Program-made: the position numbers and the translations under genes
Part shown: positions 42,861 to 49,975 of the stretch, in pieces
How the letters are laid out: each line of letters opens with the position of its first letter
Numbering within the stretch: position 1 is the first letter of the stretch
The notes under the pieces: model-generated
The model's input: the letters and a program-made list of their open reading frames with translations, nothing else
What the model was told of the DNA's origin: nothing
Database searches by the model: none
From: Alphaproteobacteria bacterium
GTDB lineage: Bacteria; Pseudomonadota; Alphaproteobacteria; Micropepsales; Micropepsaceae
Direction of reading: 5' to 3'
Assembly: GCA_017308375.1 (NCBI GenBank)
Contig: JAFKEW010000011.1
Span: 1 to 49,975 of the forward strand
Length of the DNA: 49,975 bases

Positions 42861-42978
42861 TCTTTTGATTCGCCGCCGCGAAATGCGCCATCTGATCGGC
42901 ATGGGCTTTGCGGAATGCAGGGCGCTCTGTTGCGCGCGTTATGTACGCTTCGGTCGCCGGCCGGTCGCCGAACGCGCG
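42861..42978 (-). pseudogene. Duplicated 3' fragment of the glutathione transferase gene
   Basis: This 118-base stretch matches the 3' end of the GST gene (45142-45259) closely at a constant offset of 2281 bases, without gaps. On the minus strand it would encode the C-terminal 30-40 residues of the GST (FGDRPATEAYITRATERPAF type sequence). No start or upstream GST sequence is present here, so it is a dead copy. It directly abuts copy 2 of the 32-bp repeat. No gene was found in 42722-42860 or 43011-43081. Confidence 0.8.
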
Positions 42979-43010
42979 CGAACCATGCCTATCGACCATG
43001 GTTCCATCAA
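42979..43010. repeat. 32-bp repeat, copy 2, next to the GST fragment
   Basis: CGAACCATGCCT-ATCG-ACCATGGTTCCATCAA, matching copy 1 at 41026-41057 except for the four central bases. It begins at the exact base where homology to the GST gene ends (42978). This suggests the repeat marks a recombination or insertion boundary. Confidence 0.65.
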
Positions 43011-43081
43011 TATGGAACGTAGCAGCGCAAAATAAAACGGGGCTCCGATGTTGGAGCCCCGTTCGCGAAACGCTTTGGCAC

Positions 43082-43696
43082 TTACGTGTTTGCCATTTTC
43101 TTGAGAGTTTTTTCCAGGCGCGCGAAGCCGTCCGTCATGCACGCCATAATGGCCTGTGCGTCGGCGCTCGGTCCTGCCATCGCCGCCCCGTTTCCATTGG
43201 CATGCCCGTTCGCGTGACCGTTCTTTTTATTCTTCATTTCCGCTTCGCATTTGGCGCGTACTTTTGAATACGCCTCGCGAAGCATACGGCCCGAATCCCG
43301 CTCCTCGGTGATGTACCAGCTCAGCATGTTGCAGGTGATCGGATCGAAAACGCCTTTTTCCATCTGCCGGTCGATCTCGATAAAGGGATCCTCGAAATCC
43401 AGTTCCGGCCGGATCTTGTCCACATCGCTGATTTTCGGATCGGCATATTTCAGCAGGCGGTCCGCCGCCCCCGGATCGTTTTTCGGCTTCAAGTCGAAAC
43501 CAAGTTCCGCAATGCGGCGGCAAAAGGTTTCGCCGTGGTTGGTTTCGCGCGCAGCGACCAGGCGCAACACGCATGCAAGGTCTTCGTCCTGTGTGACATT
43601 GGCCCAGGCGCGCAGATAAACACCCGCCTCGGTCTCGCCAAGAGAGATCGCATTCAACAACCCGAGATAGCCGGGCTTTGCCGTTTGGGTCTGCAT
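43082..43696 (-). CDS. Ferritin-like helical protein
   Basis: A 204-residue protein with a ferritin-like four-helix pattern. NAISLGETEAGVYLRAWANV and CVLRLVAARETNHGETFCRR carry the Glu and ExxH ligands, and DFEDPFIEIDRQMEKG and WYITEERDSGRMLREAYSKV form the second half. A short asparagine, glycine and histidine linker (NKKNGHANGHANGNG) precedes a C-terminal helix. A di-iron or oxidative stress role is possible but not certain. ATG 43696 follows AGGAGG at seven bases; the longer frame was rejected. The MFS gene is divergent. Confidence 0.7.
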   Translation of the reverse strand: MQTQTAKPGYLGLLNAISLGETEAGVYLRAWANVTQDEDLACVLRLVAARETNHGETFCRRIAELGFDLKPKNDPGAADRLLKYADPKISDVDKIRPELDFEDPFIEIDRQMEKGVFDPITCNMLSWYITEERDSGRMLREAYSKVRAKCEAEMKNKKNGHANGHANGNGAAMAGPSADAQAIMACMTDGFARLEKTLKKMANT

Positions 43697-43886
43697 CGTC
43701 GTTCCTCCTGTGGCAGGGGTGTGCCCCTGCACGGTTTTTCTGGATGTTTGTCTGGCAAGCGTAAGCGGGAATGGGCTTTTCGGCAAACGCAAATCGGCAT
43801 CCGGCCTTTTTGCGCGGGGCAGGCTTGCCAGCACAGACAAGCCGCCACACGATATGACCATAAAATAACAATACCGGGAGGACGGC

Positions 43887-45098
43887 ATGAGTGCTTTGCG
43901 CAAATGGCTTGTCATAACGGTCGTATTGCCTGCGACAATCGTCACCTGGGGCACAGTCCTGGTCGGATTTGCGCTCGTATCTTTGAGTTGGACCCGGGAT
44001 TTCTCAGCATCGCATGGCGAGATCATGCTGGCGCTAACATTGTGCCAGCTTGGTCAGGGCCTGATGGCGCCCGGCGCCGGTTACATGGTCGGGAAACTCT
44101 CGATCCGCAATCTGTTGCTGATCGGTCTTGGCCTGACGGCGCTCGGTCTTGTTCTGGTCGCCGAGGCCAGCGCGATGTGGCAGGTGCTTGCGCTTTACGC
44201 GCTGGTATTGGCGGCCGGCACGCTCCTGACCGGTCCGCTGATCACGCAAGCCTTGGCGGTGCGCCTGTTCAGCGAAAACAAGGGGCTTGCAACCGGCGTC
44301 GTAACCTCGGCGCTGTCCTTCTGTGCCTTTGTCATGCCGCCGGTGATCAACATGATGCTAGCGGCTTACAACTGGCGCAACACATTCTGGATCGTTGCCG
44401 CCATCCTGATTTTTGCGCTTGTGCCGCTGACGTTTTTCTTCGTGCGTGAAACACCGGCCACGATCGTGTCCGGCGAATCCGAGCCGGCACCCGAACCGAC
44501 CGTGACCTTTAAGGACATCGCGCGCAGTCGTCTGTTCTGGGGTTTGACATTCGCATTCATGCCGCTGCTCTTTATGTTCAACGGCGTGTTCTACAATCTC
44601 GGCTTCAATCTCATCGATCAGGGCGGCACGTCTGCGCAGGCAACAACGGTCCTTGCGGCAGCCGGTATCTCCTCGCTGCCGGGCATCCTGCTATACGGTT
44701 ATCTGGCCGACCGCTTCCGGCATTTGCCGCTGTTCATCCTGAACGTGGTCATGATGGCCGGCATGGCGACGCTGGCCTCTGTCACCGGCACCTATGCGAC
44801 CCAGGTCCTCGCCGTTCCGGCATGGACCTTCTTTCAGGGTGGAACGCTTGCGCTCGTACCGATCATCCTCGCCACCCATTTCGGGCCGACCAATTTTCCC
44901 CGCGCCAACGGATTGATTGCGGTGTTTCAGTCGGCTGCGATTTTTGGTGCTGCGGTAGCCGGCTTCGGCCGGGATATGCTGGGCAGCTATCAGGCGGCCT
45001 TCACCACCATGCTGGTGGTGGTGCCGTTCAGCCTCCTGGCCCTGTTGCTGCTGAAGCCCCGGCGCACCGGCCCGGCACAGGCCTTGGCAGCAGGGTAA
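43887..45098 (+). CDS. MFS transporter
   Basis: A 403-residue major facilitator protein with about twelve membrane segments. The N-terminal half carries GQGLMAPGAGYMVGKLSIRN in the loop 2-3 position, and the central cytoplasmic loop is PAPEPTVTFKDIARS. The pattern (large N-terminal first helix, LFWGLTFAFMPLLFMFNGVF after the loop) resembles the oxalate/formate or monocarboxylate antiporter type, but the substrate is not determined. ATG 43887 follows GGGAGG. It converges on the GST gene with a 29-base gap. Confidence 0.85.
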   Translation: MSALRKWLVITVVLPATIVTWGTVLVGFALVSLSWTRDFSASHGEIMLALTLCQLGQGLMAPGAGYMVGKLSIRNLLLIGLGLTALGLVLVAEASAMWQVLALYALVLAAGTLLTGPLITQALAVRLFSENKGLATGVVTSALSFCAFVMPPVINMMLAAYNWRNTFWIVAAILIFALVPLTFFFVRETPATIVSGESEPAPEPTVTFKDIARSRLFWGLTFAFMPLLFMFNGVFYNLGFNLIDQGGTSAQATTVLAAAGISSLPGILLYGYLADRFRHLPLFILNVVMMAGMATLASVTGTYATQVLAVPAWTFFQGGTLALVPIILATHFGPTNFPRANGLIAVFQSAAIFGAAVAGFGRDMLGSYQAAFTTMLVVVPFSLLALLLLKPRRTGPAQALAAG

Positions 45099-45127
45099 AA
45101 TCTACTGAAAAGGCCTTACCTGGCTGG

Positions 45128-45769
45128 CTAATTTCCCGTTTTCTTTTGATCCGCTGCCGCGAAATGCGCAACCTGCTCAGCATGAGCTTTGCGGAATGCG
45201 GGGCGGTCCGTTGCGCGTGTTATGTACGCTTCTGTCGCCGGCCGGTCGCCGAACGCGCGGACATCCGAAACGCGCAGCACATCCGCCATCAGCAGGTCCG
45301 CCGCGGTAAAACGGCCGGCCGCGAGCCATTCGCGCCCGCCCAGTATTTTCTCGATCTGGTCGAGGCGCATTCCCATCCATCCGGTAAGCGCATTGTCCGC
45401 ATCGCCCGATATCTTCAAAAACCACCACGGCACGGTAACCATCTCGATCGAATTCAGCGCGGCGAACATCCATTGCACGGTTGCCGCTTCGCCAGCCGGA
45501 TCGCGCGGCATCAGCCTGTCGCTTTTCCGGGCCAGGTGCAGCAGCCCGGCACCGCTTTCGAACATCTCCAGTTCGCCGTCGCTCAGGAACGGAACCTGAC
45601 CGAAGGGCTGGTGCGCGAGATGATTGGTCTCGCGGCCATCGAACGGGACTGTTCGCACCACGTAAGGAAGGCCGGCTTCCTCGCAAACCCACCGCAACCG
45701 CAGATCGCGCACAAACCCGCGCGGGCCTTCAGGCACCCAGTCGTAGGTCCAGATGGTCAGTTCGCTCAT
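45128..45769 (-). CDS. Glutathione S-transferase family protein
   Basis: A 213-residue GST. The N-terminal thioredoxin-like domain starts with LTIWTYDWVPEGPRGFVRDL and has QVPFLSDGELEMFESGAGLL, where the PFL and ESGA residues bind glutathione. The C-terminal helical domain has YITRATDRPAFRKAHAEQV. The usual catalytic Ser/Cys/Tyr position is not obvious. Its final 118 bases are duplicated at 42861-42978. No operon partner; it converges on the MFS gene. Confidence 0.88.
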   Translation of the reverse strand: MSELTIWTYDWVPEGPRGFVRDLRLRWVCEEAGLPYVVRTVPFDGRETNHLAHQPFGQVPFLSDGELEMFESGAGLLHLARKSDRLMPRDPAGEAATVQWMFAALNSIEMVTVPWWFLKISGDADNALTGWMGMRLDQIEKILGGREWLAAGRFTAADLLMADVLRVSDVRAFGDRPATEAYITRATDRPAFRKAHAEQVAHFAAADQKKTGN

Positions 45770-45875
45770 TGCCGCAAGCCTCTCCGCCGATGGGCCCCGA
45801 AGCTTGATTCACAATAATGACGAAAAGACGATTGAATATGTGGGGGAACCTTCGACGCCGCCGCCAGTGCGCCGC

Positions 45876-46829
45876 TTACGCCCGCCGCGTCATGGCCTGA
45901 CGCCAGGGCGTTGCGTCCCATTGCGGCCATCGCGCCTGCGTCCTTGCCAAGGTGGTCTCTGTCCAGAAAGGATTCCCCGGCGGGGGAATGTTCAGGCACG
46001 CAAGTTGCTCTGGACTGCCATGCTCAAAGAAGTGCCGCCACGGATTGGCATCGGCAGAATACAGCCTTGACCATTCCCGCGGGACGCTACTTGGCCAGGC
46101 GACAAAATCAACGGCGTCATTCATGGCCGCCTTGTAACTGGCAAACAGGACATAGCGCCGGCCTTCCGGTGCAGTGAGATTGCTTGCACGATGATAGATA
46201 TCGGATGAATAGGCCAATACCGTTCCACTGGGCCCCGCGCCTGAGCGTTCGATACCGCGCAACGCCTCCTGTTGAGAAACATCAGGCATTCCCGGCCTCA
46301 GCGATCCGCAAATTTTGTCGCCTTCTCCGCGTGTGACATAGCGAATGGAACCGTGCGCGTCTGACACATCGGTGGCATAGATCGAGAAGTTCACCGTCCG
46401 CTGCCGCGCCTCATCACCGATCGCCGTCAGGGTATGGTTGTAATAGTCCATGTGAAAAGGCTGATCGAAATCCGCCTGCCCGGTGAACTTGGCCCAACTG
46501 ATGCTCTGGTAGAGACGGACATCCTCCGTCTTAAGCGCCGCGCGCGCGAACGCGATGAGCGCCGGATGGAGCGCCAGCAGATTCAACGCCGGAGAACAAT
46601 CGAATGGCATCATGCGCGTGTGCTGAAACTGCTCCCGTGGCGGCATTCGCACGGTCTCTCCACTTTGGGGGTCGGCAGCAGCACGCGCATGGGGGTAGCC
46701 GTCCGCAAACAACGTCTCGAAATCTTCAAGGACAGGCGCAATTTCCGCCTCGGCAAAGAAGCGTGGCATCAATACCGCACCATCAGATGTCCAGCGGTCC
46801 AGGTCCGTGCTGCTGTATCTCTCGGCCAT
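45876..46829 (-). CDS. Phytanoyl-CoA dioxygenase (PhyH) family oxygenase
   Basis: A 317-residue Fe(II)/2-oxoglutarate oxygenase. The metal-binding triad is visible in PFHMDYYNH (HxD) and in YSSDIYHRASN (distal histidine), with the 2-oxoglutarate arginine probably a few residues on. The double-stranded beta-helix between them includes VNFSIYATDVSDAHGSIRYV. The substrate is unknown; relatives hydroxylate acyl chains, amino acids and small metabolites. It is divergent from an aldo-keto reductase across 150 bases. Confidence 0.88.
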   Translation of the reverse strand: MAERYSSTDLDRWTSDGAVLMPRFFAEAEIAPVLEDFETLFADGYPHARAAADPQSGETVRMPPREQFQHTRMMPFDCSPALNLLALHPALIAFARAALKTEDVRLYQSISWAKFTGQADFDQPFHMDYYNHTLTAIGDEARQRTVNFSIYATDVSDAHGSIRYVTRGEGDKICGSLRPGMPDVSQQEALRGIERSGAGPSGTVLAYSSDIYHRASNLTAPEGRRYVLFASYKAAMNDAVDFVAWPSSVPREWSRLYSADANPWRHFFEHGSPEQLACLNIPPPGNPFWTETTLARTQARWPQWDATPWRQAMTRRA

Positions 46830-46982
46830 TCGAACTCCTCCCCGAAGGCTGCCGCCGTACCGCCACCCGCTGAAATGGAGACATTGGCGCTTGTCAGCTT
46901 GGTGCTGTTTCGATCATTATGTGTCATATTCCATCATATTCGCGCATGATGCAAGAGGGCATACCCGTAAGAGAGGACGATG

Positions 46983-48044
46983 ATGCGATATAAATTGTTT
47001 GGCCGTTCTGGCCTTCGCGTTTCAGAGCTTTGCCTTGGAACGGCAGGGTTTGGCCTTAACAGAGCGCCCTCCGGGGAAAACGCCACAGACAATGAGAACG
47101 AAAGCCGTGCTCAACGCATAATGCAGGCATTCGCCGAAGCAGGGGGCAATTTTCTCGATACCGCCGATGTTTACGCCGATGGCGCAAGCGAACGCATCGT
47201 CGGTGAGTTTGTGCGGGCTGACCGCGATCATTTCGTGATCTCGACAAAATACACGCAGTCGATGGGCCGCGATCTCATGAAGTCCGGCAACAGCCGGAAA
47301 AACATGCGCCGCAGCGTGGAGGCAAGCCTGCGGCGCCTGGGCGTCGAGTGCATCGATATTTACTGGCTGCACGCGTGGGATTTCACGACCCCGATGGATG
47401 AGATTCTACGGGGCCTCGACGATCTCGTCTCTGCCGGAAAAGTGAACTACATTGGCGCCTCGAATGTTGAAGCCTGGCGCGTGAGCAGCGCCAATACGCT
47501 TGCTGATCTGCGCGGCTGGGCGCCTTTCATCGGCGTGCAAATCGCATACTCTCTTGTGGAACGGACCGCGGAACGCGATCTCCTGCCCATGGCGAAGGAG
47601 TTCGATCTTGGGATCACAGCCTATTCGCCGTTAGGCGGGGGCTTGCTGACGGGGAAATATGCGAACGCGGCCTCCAATACGGAAACCGGCCGTTGGACGG
47701 GCAAAGACATCTCTGAACGCCAGCGCTTCATAGTCGAGCAGGTCATTGCAATAGCGGGCGAACTTGCGTGCAGCCCCAGTCACGTGGCTTTGGCGTGGCT
47801 ACGTCAGCAGACACAGTTCCGCAATGCCGTCATACCGGTTATCGGCGCGCGCAGTACGGATCAGATTGCGCATAATCTGCAATGCTTAAGTCTCGAACTC
47901 AGCAAACAACACCTTCAGATGCTCAGCGAGGCATCCGCTGTGGATATGGGATACCTCCATGATTTTCTGACCGCGCGCGGGTTTACGGCGCGTGATCTTT
48001 CATTCGGCGGCCAGTTCGACGCGGTAGACAATCATCGGGCCTGA
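46983..48044 (+). CDS. Aldo/keto reductase
   Basis: A 353-residue NADPH-dependent TIM-barrel oxidoreductase. The catalytic tetrad is visible: aspartate and tyrosine in DTADVYADGASERIVGEF, lysine in FVISTKYTQS and histidine in IYWLHAWDF. NADPH-binding residues lie near the C-terminus (IPVIGARSTDQI). It reduces carbonyls; the substrate is unknown. ATG 46983 follows AGAGG at six bases, with ATG 46980 also possible. The shared upstream region with the PhyH gene contains repeated TCATATTC words (46920-46945) that might be regulator sites. Confidence 0.9.
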   Translation: MRYKLFGRSGLRVSELCLGTAGFGLNRAPSGENATDNENESRAQRIMQAFAEAGGNFLDTADVYADGASERIVGEFVRADRDHFVISTKYTQSMGRDLMKSGNSRKNMRRSVEASLRRLGVECIDIYWLHAWDFTTPMDEILRGLDDLVSAGKVNYIGASNVEAWRVSSANTLADLRGWAPFIGVQIAYSLVERTAERDLLPMAKEFDLGITAYSPLGGGLLTGKYANAASNTETGRWTGKDISERQRFIVEQVIAIAGELACSPSHVALAWLRQQTQFRNAVIPVIGARSTDQIAHNLQCLSLELSKQHLQMLSEASAVDMGYLHDFLTARGFTARDLSFGGQFDAVDNHRA

Positions 48045-48164
48045 CGCACGCAATGCCATGCTGGCGGCGCGGCCTGTCCCGGTCGAGGCTTACCGAAACT
48101 ACGTTGGGCTACGATCTCCCGCTATGACCACTTTCCACCCTTGCCGATAGGGGCTGAATGGCCT

Positions 48165-48187
48165 AATATGACTACAGTAGTCATATT
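48165..48187. promoter_or_regulatory. Perfect 23-bp operator palindrome of the toxin-antitoxin pair
   Basis: AATATGACTAC-A-GTAGTCATATT has two perfect 11-base arms around a central A. It lies 15 bases before the antitoxin start codon, overlapping the likely -10 (TAATAT). TGACTAC/GTAGTCA half-sites are typical of Phd/YefM-type antitoxin operators, so it is most likely bound by the antitoxin below, giving conditional autoregulation. Confidence 0.85.
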
Positions 48188-48202
48188 CAATGGAGGCCTC
48201 TC

Positions 48203-48445
48203 ATGCGGGAAATCCAGCTCCGCGATGCAAAGGCGAGCCTGTCGGCTGTTGTGGACGACGCCGTGCGAGGCAAGCCTGCCGTCATCACCCGGCACGGCAA
48301 GAAGGAGGCCGTGGTCCTGAGCTTCAAGGAATGGGAGCGGCTGTCCCAGGTGCCATCCTTTGGCCGGCTGTTGATGGCTGCGCCCATCGCGCCGGACGAT
48401 CTGCCGGAGCGTGACCGCACACCACTGCGCGACGCCGGCTTCTGA
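48203..48445 (+). CDS. Phd/YefM family antitoxin
   Basis: An 80-residue antitoxin. The N-terminal DNA-binding domain has the Phd pattern REIQLRDAKASLSAVVDDA, then GKPAVITRHGKKEAVVLS. The C-terminus (FGRLLMAAPIAPDDLPERD) should wrap the toxin. TGGAGG lies upstream of the ATG at a suitable distance. The gene is followed after six bases by a PIN-domain toxin and preceded by a perfect palindrome, completing a type II toxin-antitoxin operon. Confidence 0.93.
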   Translation: MREIQLRDAKASLSAVVDDAVRGKPAVITRHGKKEAVVLSFKEWERLSQVPSFGRLLMAAPIAPDDLPERDRTPLRDAGF

Positions 48446-48451
48446 GCGCCG

Positions 48452-48889
48452 GTGTATCTCGTCGATACCAATGTCATCTCGGCTGGGGCACCGTCGCGGC
48501 TTGCGCCGGTTGGGCTGGTCGATTGGATGGATACGCACTCGGCGTTGCTGTTTCTCTCGGCCGTGACGGTGGCGGAGATCGAGGATGGTATCGCCAAGCT
48601 GCGCCGTGAGGGGGCCACGCGCAAGAGCGCCGATCTGGCGGCTTGGCTGGAGGCCGTGCTGCACCTTTATGGCGATCGTATCCTGGCGTTCGATACGGCC
48701 ATCGCGCGCATTGCTGGCGCCTTGTCGGATCGGGCGCGCGGCCAGGGCCATGCGCCGGGTTTCAGCGACATCGTCATTGCCGCGACCGCACAACACCACG
48801 GCCTGACCATCCTGTCGCGCAACATCCGGCATTTTGCGCCGCTGAATGTGCCGGTGCTCGATCCATTCATTGTATTGCCGCCGATGTAA
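48452..48889 (+). CDS. VapC-type PIN domain toxin RNase
   Basis: A 145-residue PIN-domain nuclease. The four acidic positions are intact: aspartate in YLVDTNVIS, glutamate in VTVAEIEDGI, aspartate in LAFDTAIARIAG and aspartate in PGFSDIVIAATA. These bind Mg2+ for RNA cleavage, typically of tRNA or other structured RNA. The GTG start lies six bases after the antitoxin stop. Pairing of a Phd-type antitoxin with a VapC toxin is common. Confidence 0.93.
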   Translation: MYLVDTNVISAGAPSRLAPVGLVDWMDTHSALLFLSAVTVAEIEDGIAKLRREGATRKSADLAAWLEAVLHLYGDRILAFDTAIARIAGALSDRARGQGHAPGFSDIVIAATAQHHGLTILSRNIRHFAPLNVPVLDPFIVLPPM

Positions 48890-48901
48890 GCACACGCGGA
48901 T

Positions 48902-48918
48902 CGTTTGAACGTCAAACG
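48902..48918. repeat. Inverted repeat after the toxin gene
   Basis: CGTTTGA-ACG-TCAAACG is a perfect seven-base inverted repeat 13 bases after the toxin stop codon. It may be a terminator stem, though there is no T-run, or an operator for something downstream. Nothing else in the gap clarifies its role. Confidence 0.4.
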
Positions 48919-49434
48919 GCTATAAGAATGCAGATCGGCTTCTTCGATCACGCTGCATCGTCCGTAAAAATCCACACAGGATCAAATACGATGCCATCGT
49001 ATCAATCGAACATCGCGTGACCGACTCGGCAGACGGAGCACAGCCATTTTTTCGAGCCCGATGGCATTTTTCATGTAGCTGCTTTGGCGCCCATGCCGGA
49101 CGAAACCGATCATTACGTTCAAGTCACAACCTATGAGATCGTGGCCGGTTTCGGTCCGTGACCGCTCAAACCACGACGGCCTACAATCCACTTCCATGAC
49201 ATGGATCGCTTCGATTGGCGTCGCCGCGATCGTGCGCAATACTGCCCGACTAGGTGACTTCAGATAGCCGGTAGCCAATGGTGAAAGGCTTGGCCACCTA
49301 AGCGAAGGCCGCGTTAATCCCCCACCTAGCCGGACGATCCTCGTGTGAGGACATGCAGATATGCCGGGAAAATAAAGCAGATTTTCGAGACTTCGAGACC
49401 ACCTTGCCGTAGTATATTAGGGCGGGAGTAATCC
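48919..49434. other. Gap without a convincing gene
   Basis: About 515 bases with no well-supported gene. The best candidate is a 56-codon frame from ATG 48991 to the stop at 49159-49161, preceded by AGGA. It is interrupted by an in-frame TGA at 49018-49020; after it the frame reads a protein-like FFEPDGIFHVAALAPMPDET segment. This could be a small broken gene. A minus-strand frame at 48982-49278 looks like a shadow. The AT-rich 3' part (TATATT at 49413-49418) probably holds the promoter of the next gene. Confidence 0.35.
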
Positions 49435-49975
49435 ATGCTGAGCGAACTCAATGATCCCGGCGCTGTCCGGAAGGCGTTGGCGGAATTCAACCAGATCGGG
49501 CGGGAGAATTTTCTTCAAAAGTATGGTTTTGGGCCATCGCGAGACTATTTCGTCCAACACAAAAATAGATTCTACGACTCGAAAGCAATTGTGGGAGCTG
49601 CATTCGGCTATGCATTCCCCGAAAGAGGTCCTCTCACGTTCGATCAGTTCAAAGGCGGAGAGGTTTCGGTTAAGAAACGACTTGAACATCTCGGATTCCG
49701 AATTGTGCGCGCACCGGAGATAACCCAGCACTACCTGCTCAAGCTGAACCGCGATCAGGTACCGGAGAGCATTGGCTCTCATGATTGGGAAACGAAAGAT
49801 TTCAATATCGGTCCAGTGTGCCGATCGCATGCTGGCCACCGACTCAATCCTCTCCCTCCGCCGATGACACCAGGATCGGAGGTCGCGATCTGGGTGAATG
49901 GTGACGGGAATCTTGGAGGCATTCGAGCTACTGCTAGGATCGCAGAAATCACGCATGCAGGTTTGCGTTGCCGTC
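49435..49975 (+). CDS. ScoMcrA-like nuclease, N-terminal head domain (partial, runs off window)
   Basis: The frame is open from ATG 49435 to the window edge (180 codons). GGGAG lies just upstream. The first 95 residues fit the ScoMcrA N-terminal head domain: VRKALAEFNQIGRENFLQKY, GFGPSRDYFVQ, RFYDSKAIVGAAFGYAFP, FKGGEVSVKKRLEHLGFRI. The next segment contains GSEVAIWVNGDGNLGGIRAT, not assigned. In ScoMcrA this head precedes DNA-modification-binding and HNH nuclease domains that attack methylated or phosphorothioated DNA. The gene is AT-richer than the core genome, in keeping with a mobile defence locus. The nuclease domain itself is outside the window. Confidence 0.75.
   Translation, partial: MLSELNDPGAVRKALAEFNQIGRENFLQKYGFGPSRDYFVQHKNRFYDSKAIVGAAFGYAFPERGPLTFDQFKGGEVSVKKRLEHLGFRIVRAPEITQHYLLKLNRDQVPESIGSHDWETKDFNIGPVCRSHAGHRLNPLPPPMTPGSEVAIWVNGDGNLGGIRATARIAEITHAGLRCR

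Noticed and set aside
48982..49278. 98-residue minus-strand frame in the gap before the nuclease gene
   Set aside because: No ribosome site, no protein-like pattern and rich in arginine; probably chance.
49417..49956. 179-residue minus-strand frame at the right edge
   Set aside because: Antisense of the ScoMcrA-like gene, which has a good ribosome site and family match.

Overview
The window is high-GC, densely packed chromosomal DNA, very probably from an alphaproteobacterium and plausibly Rhizobiales (Hyphomicrobiales) or a near relative. Pointers are the NDUFS4-like complex I accessory subunit (26398-26703), the tandem double cold-shock protein (27411-27947), a CoxG/CoxS/CoxM plus XdhC locus, and two intergenic hairpins with a GGAAAAGTGTG...CGGTTTTCC core that resembles rhizobial intergenic repeats. 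No replication origin, rRNA, CRISPR array or complete transposon was seen. Taxonomy is inference.

Layout. 1-1662 is an accessory end: an Abi_2/AbiF-like HEPN gene whose 5' end contains a promoter, a GC hairpin and a T-tract (candidate regulatory or antitoxin RNA), then a short AbiEi-like antitoxin fragment. 1712-10260 is metabolic: an old-yellow-enzyme reductase divergent from a TetR regulator with paired operators, a TSUP exporter, a ClC antiporter, and an Lrp / degenerate alanine racemase / dadA / omega-aminotransferase locus. 10267-18819 holds an MscS channel, feoAB with a likely Fur box, a methyltransferase, a cysK-sseA-GNAT operon and a POT peptide transporter. The transporter converges on an M2 dipeptidase across a perfect shared terminator. 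20803-25160 has a frameshifted metC, hisI, an aldonolactone-oxidase-like flavoprotein, an enoyl-CoA hydratase and dps.

25240-27947 holds an AT-richer unknown gene directly downstream of tRNA-Arg(TCT), then the complex I subunit, tRNA-Pro(TGG), a DUF192 protein and the double cold-shock protein. 28109-36489 is a molybdenum hydroxylase region: coxG, coxS, coxM, a split xdhC, a MoCF-MocA-type fusion and a NifU-like scaffold. It is interrupted by an EF-hand protein divergent from a two-component system, and no catalytic large subunit (CoxL) is present. 36454-40990 carries a GH13 glucosidase, a ClpP-like protease, a sirtuin and small exported proteins.

41026-46829 is patchier: a hotdog-fold protein, a PEP-CTERM-like exported protein, a copied 3' end of a glutathione transferase gene, a 32-bp repeat in two copies, a ferritin-like protein, an MFS carrier, the full GST and a PhyH oxygenase. 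After an aldo-keto reductase, the right end is again defence-type: a Phd/VapC-type toxin-antitoxin pair with a perfect 23-bp operator palindrome, and the start of a ScoMcrA-like nuclease gene that runs off the window.

Most start codons were chosen from Shine-Dalgarno placement and family length. All functions are inferred from the protein sequence without database searches.
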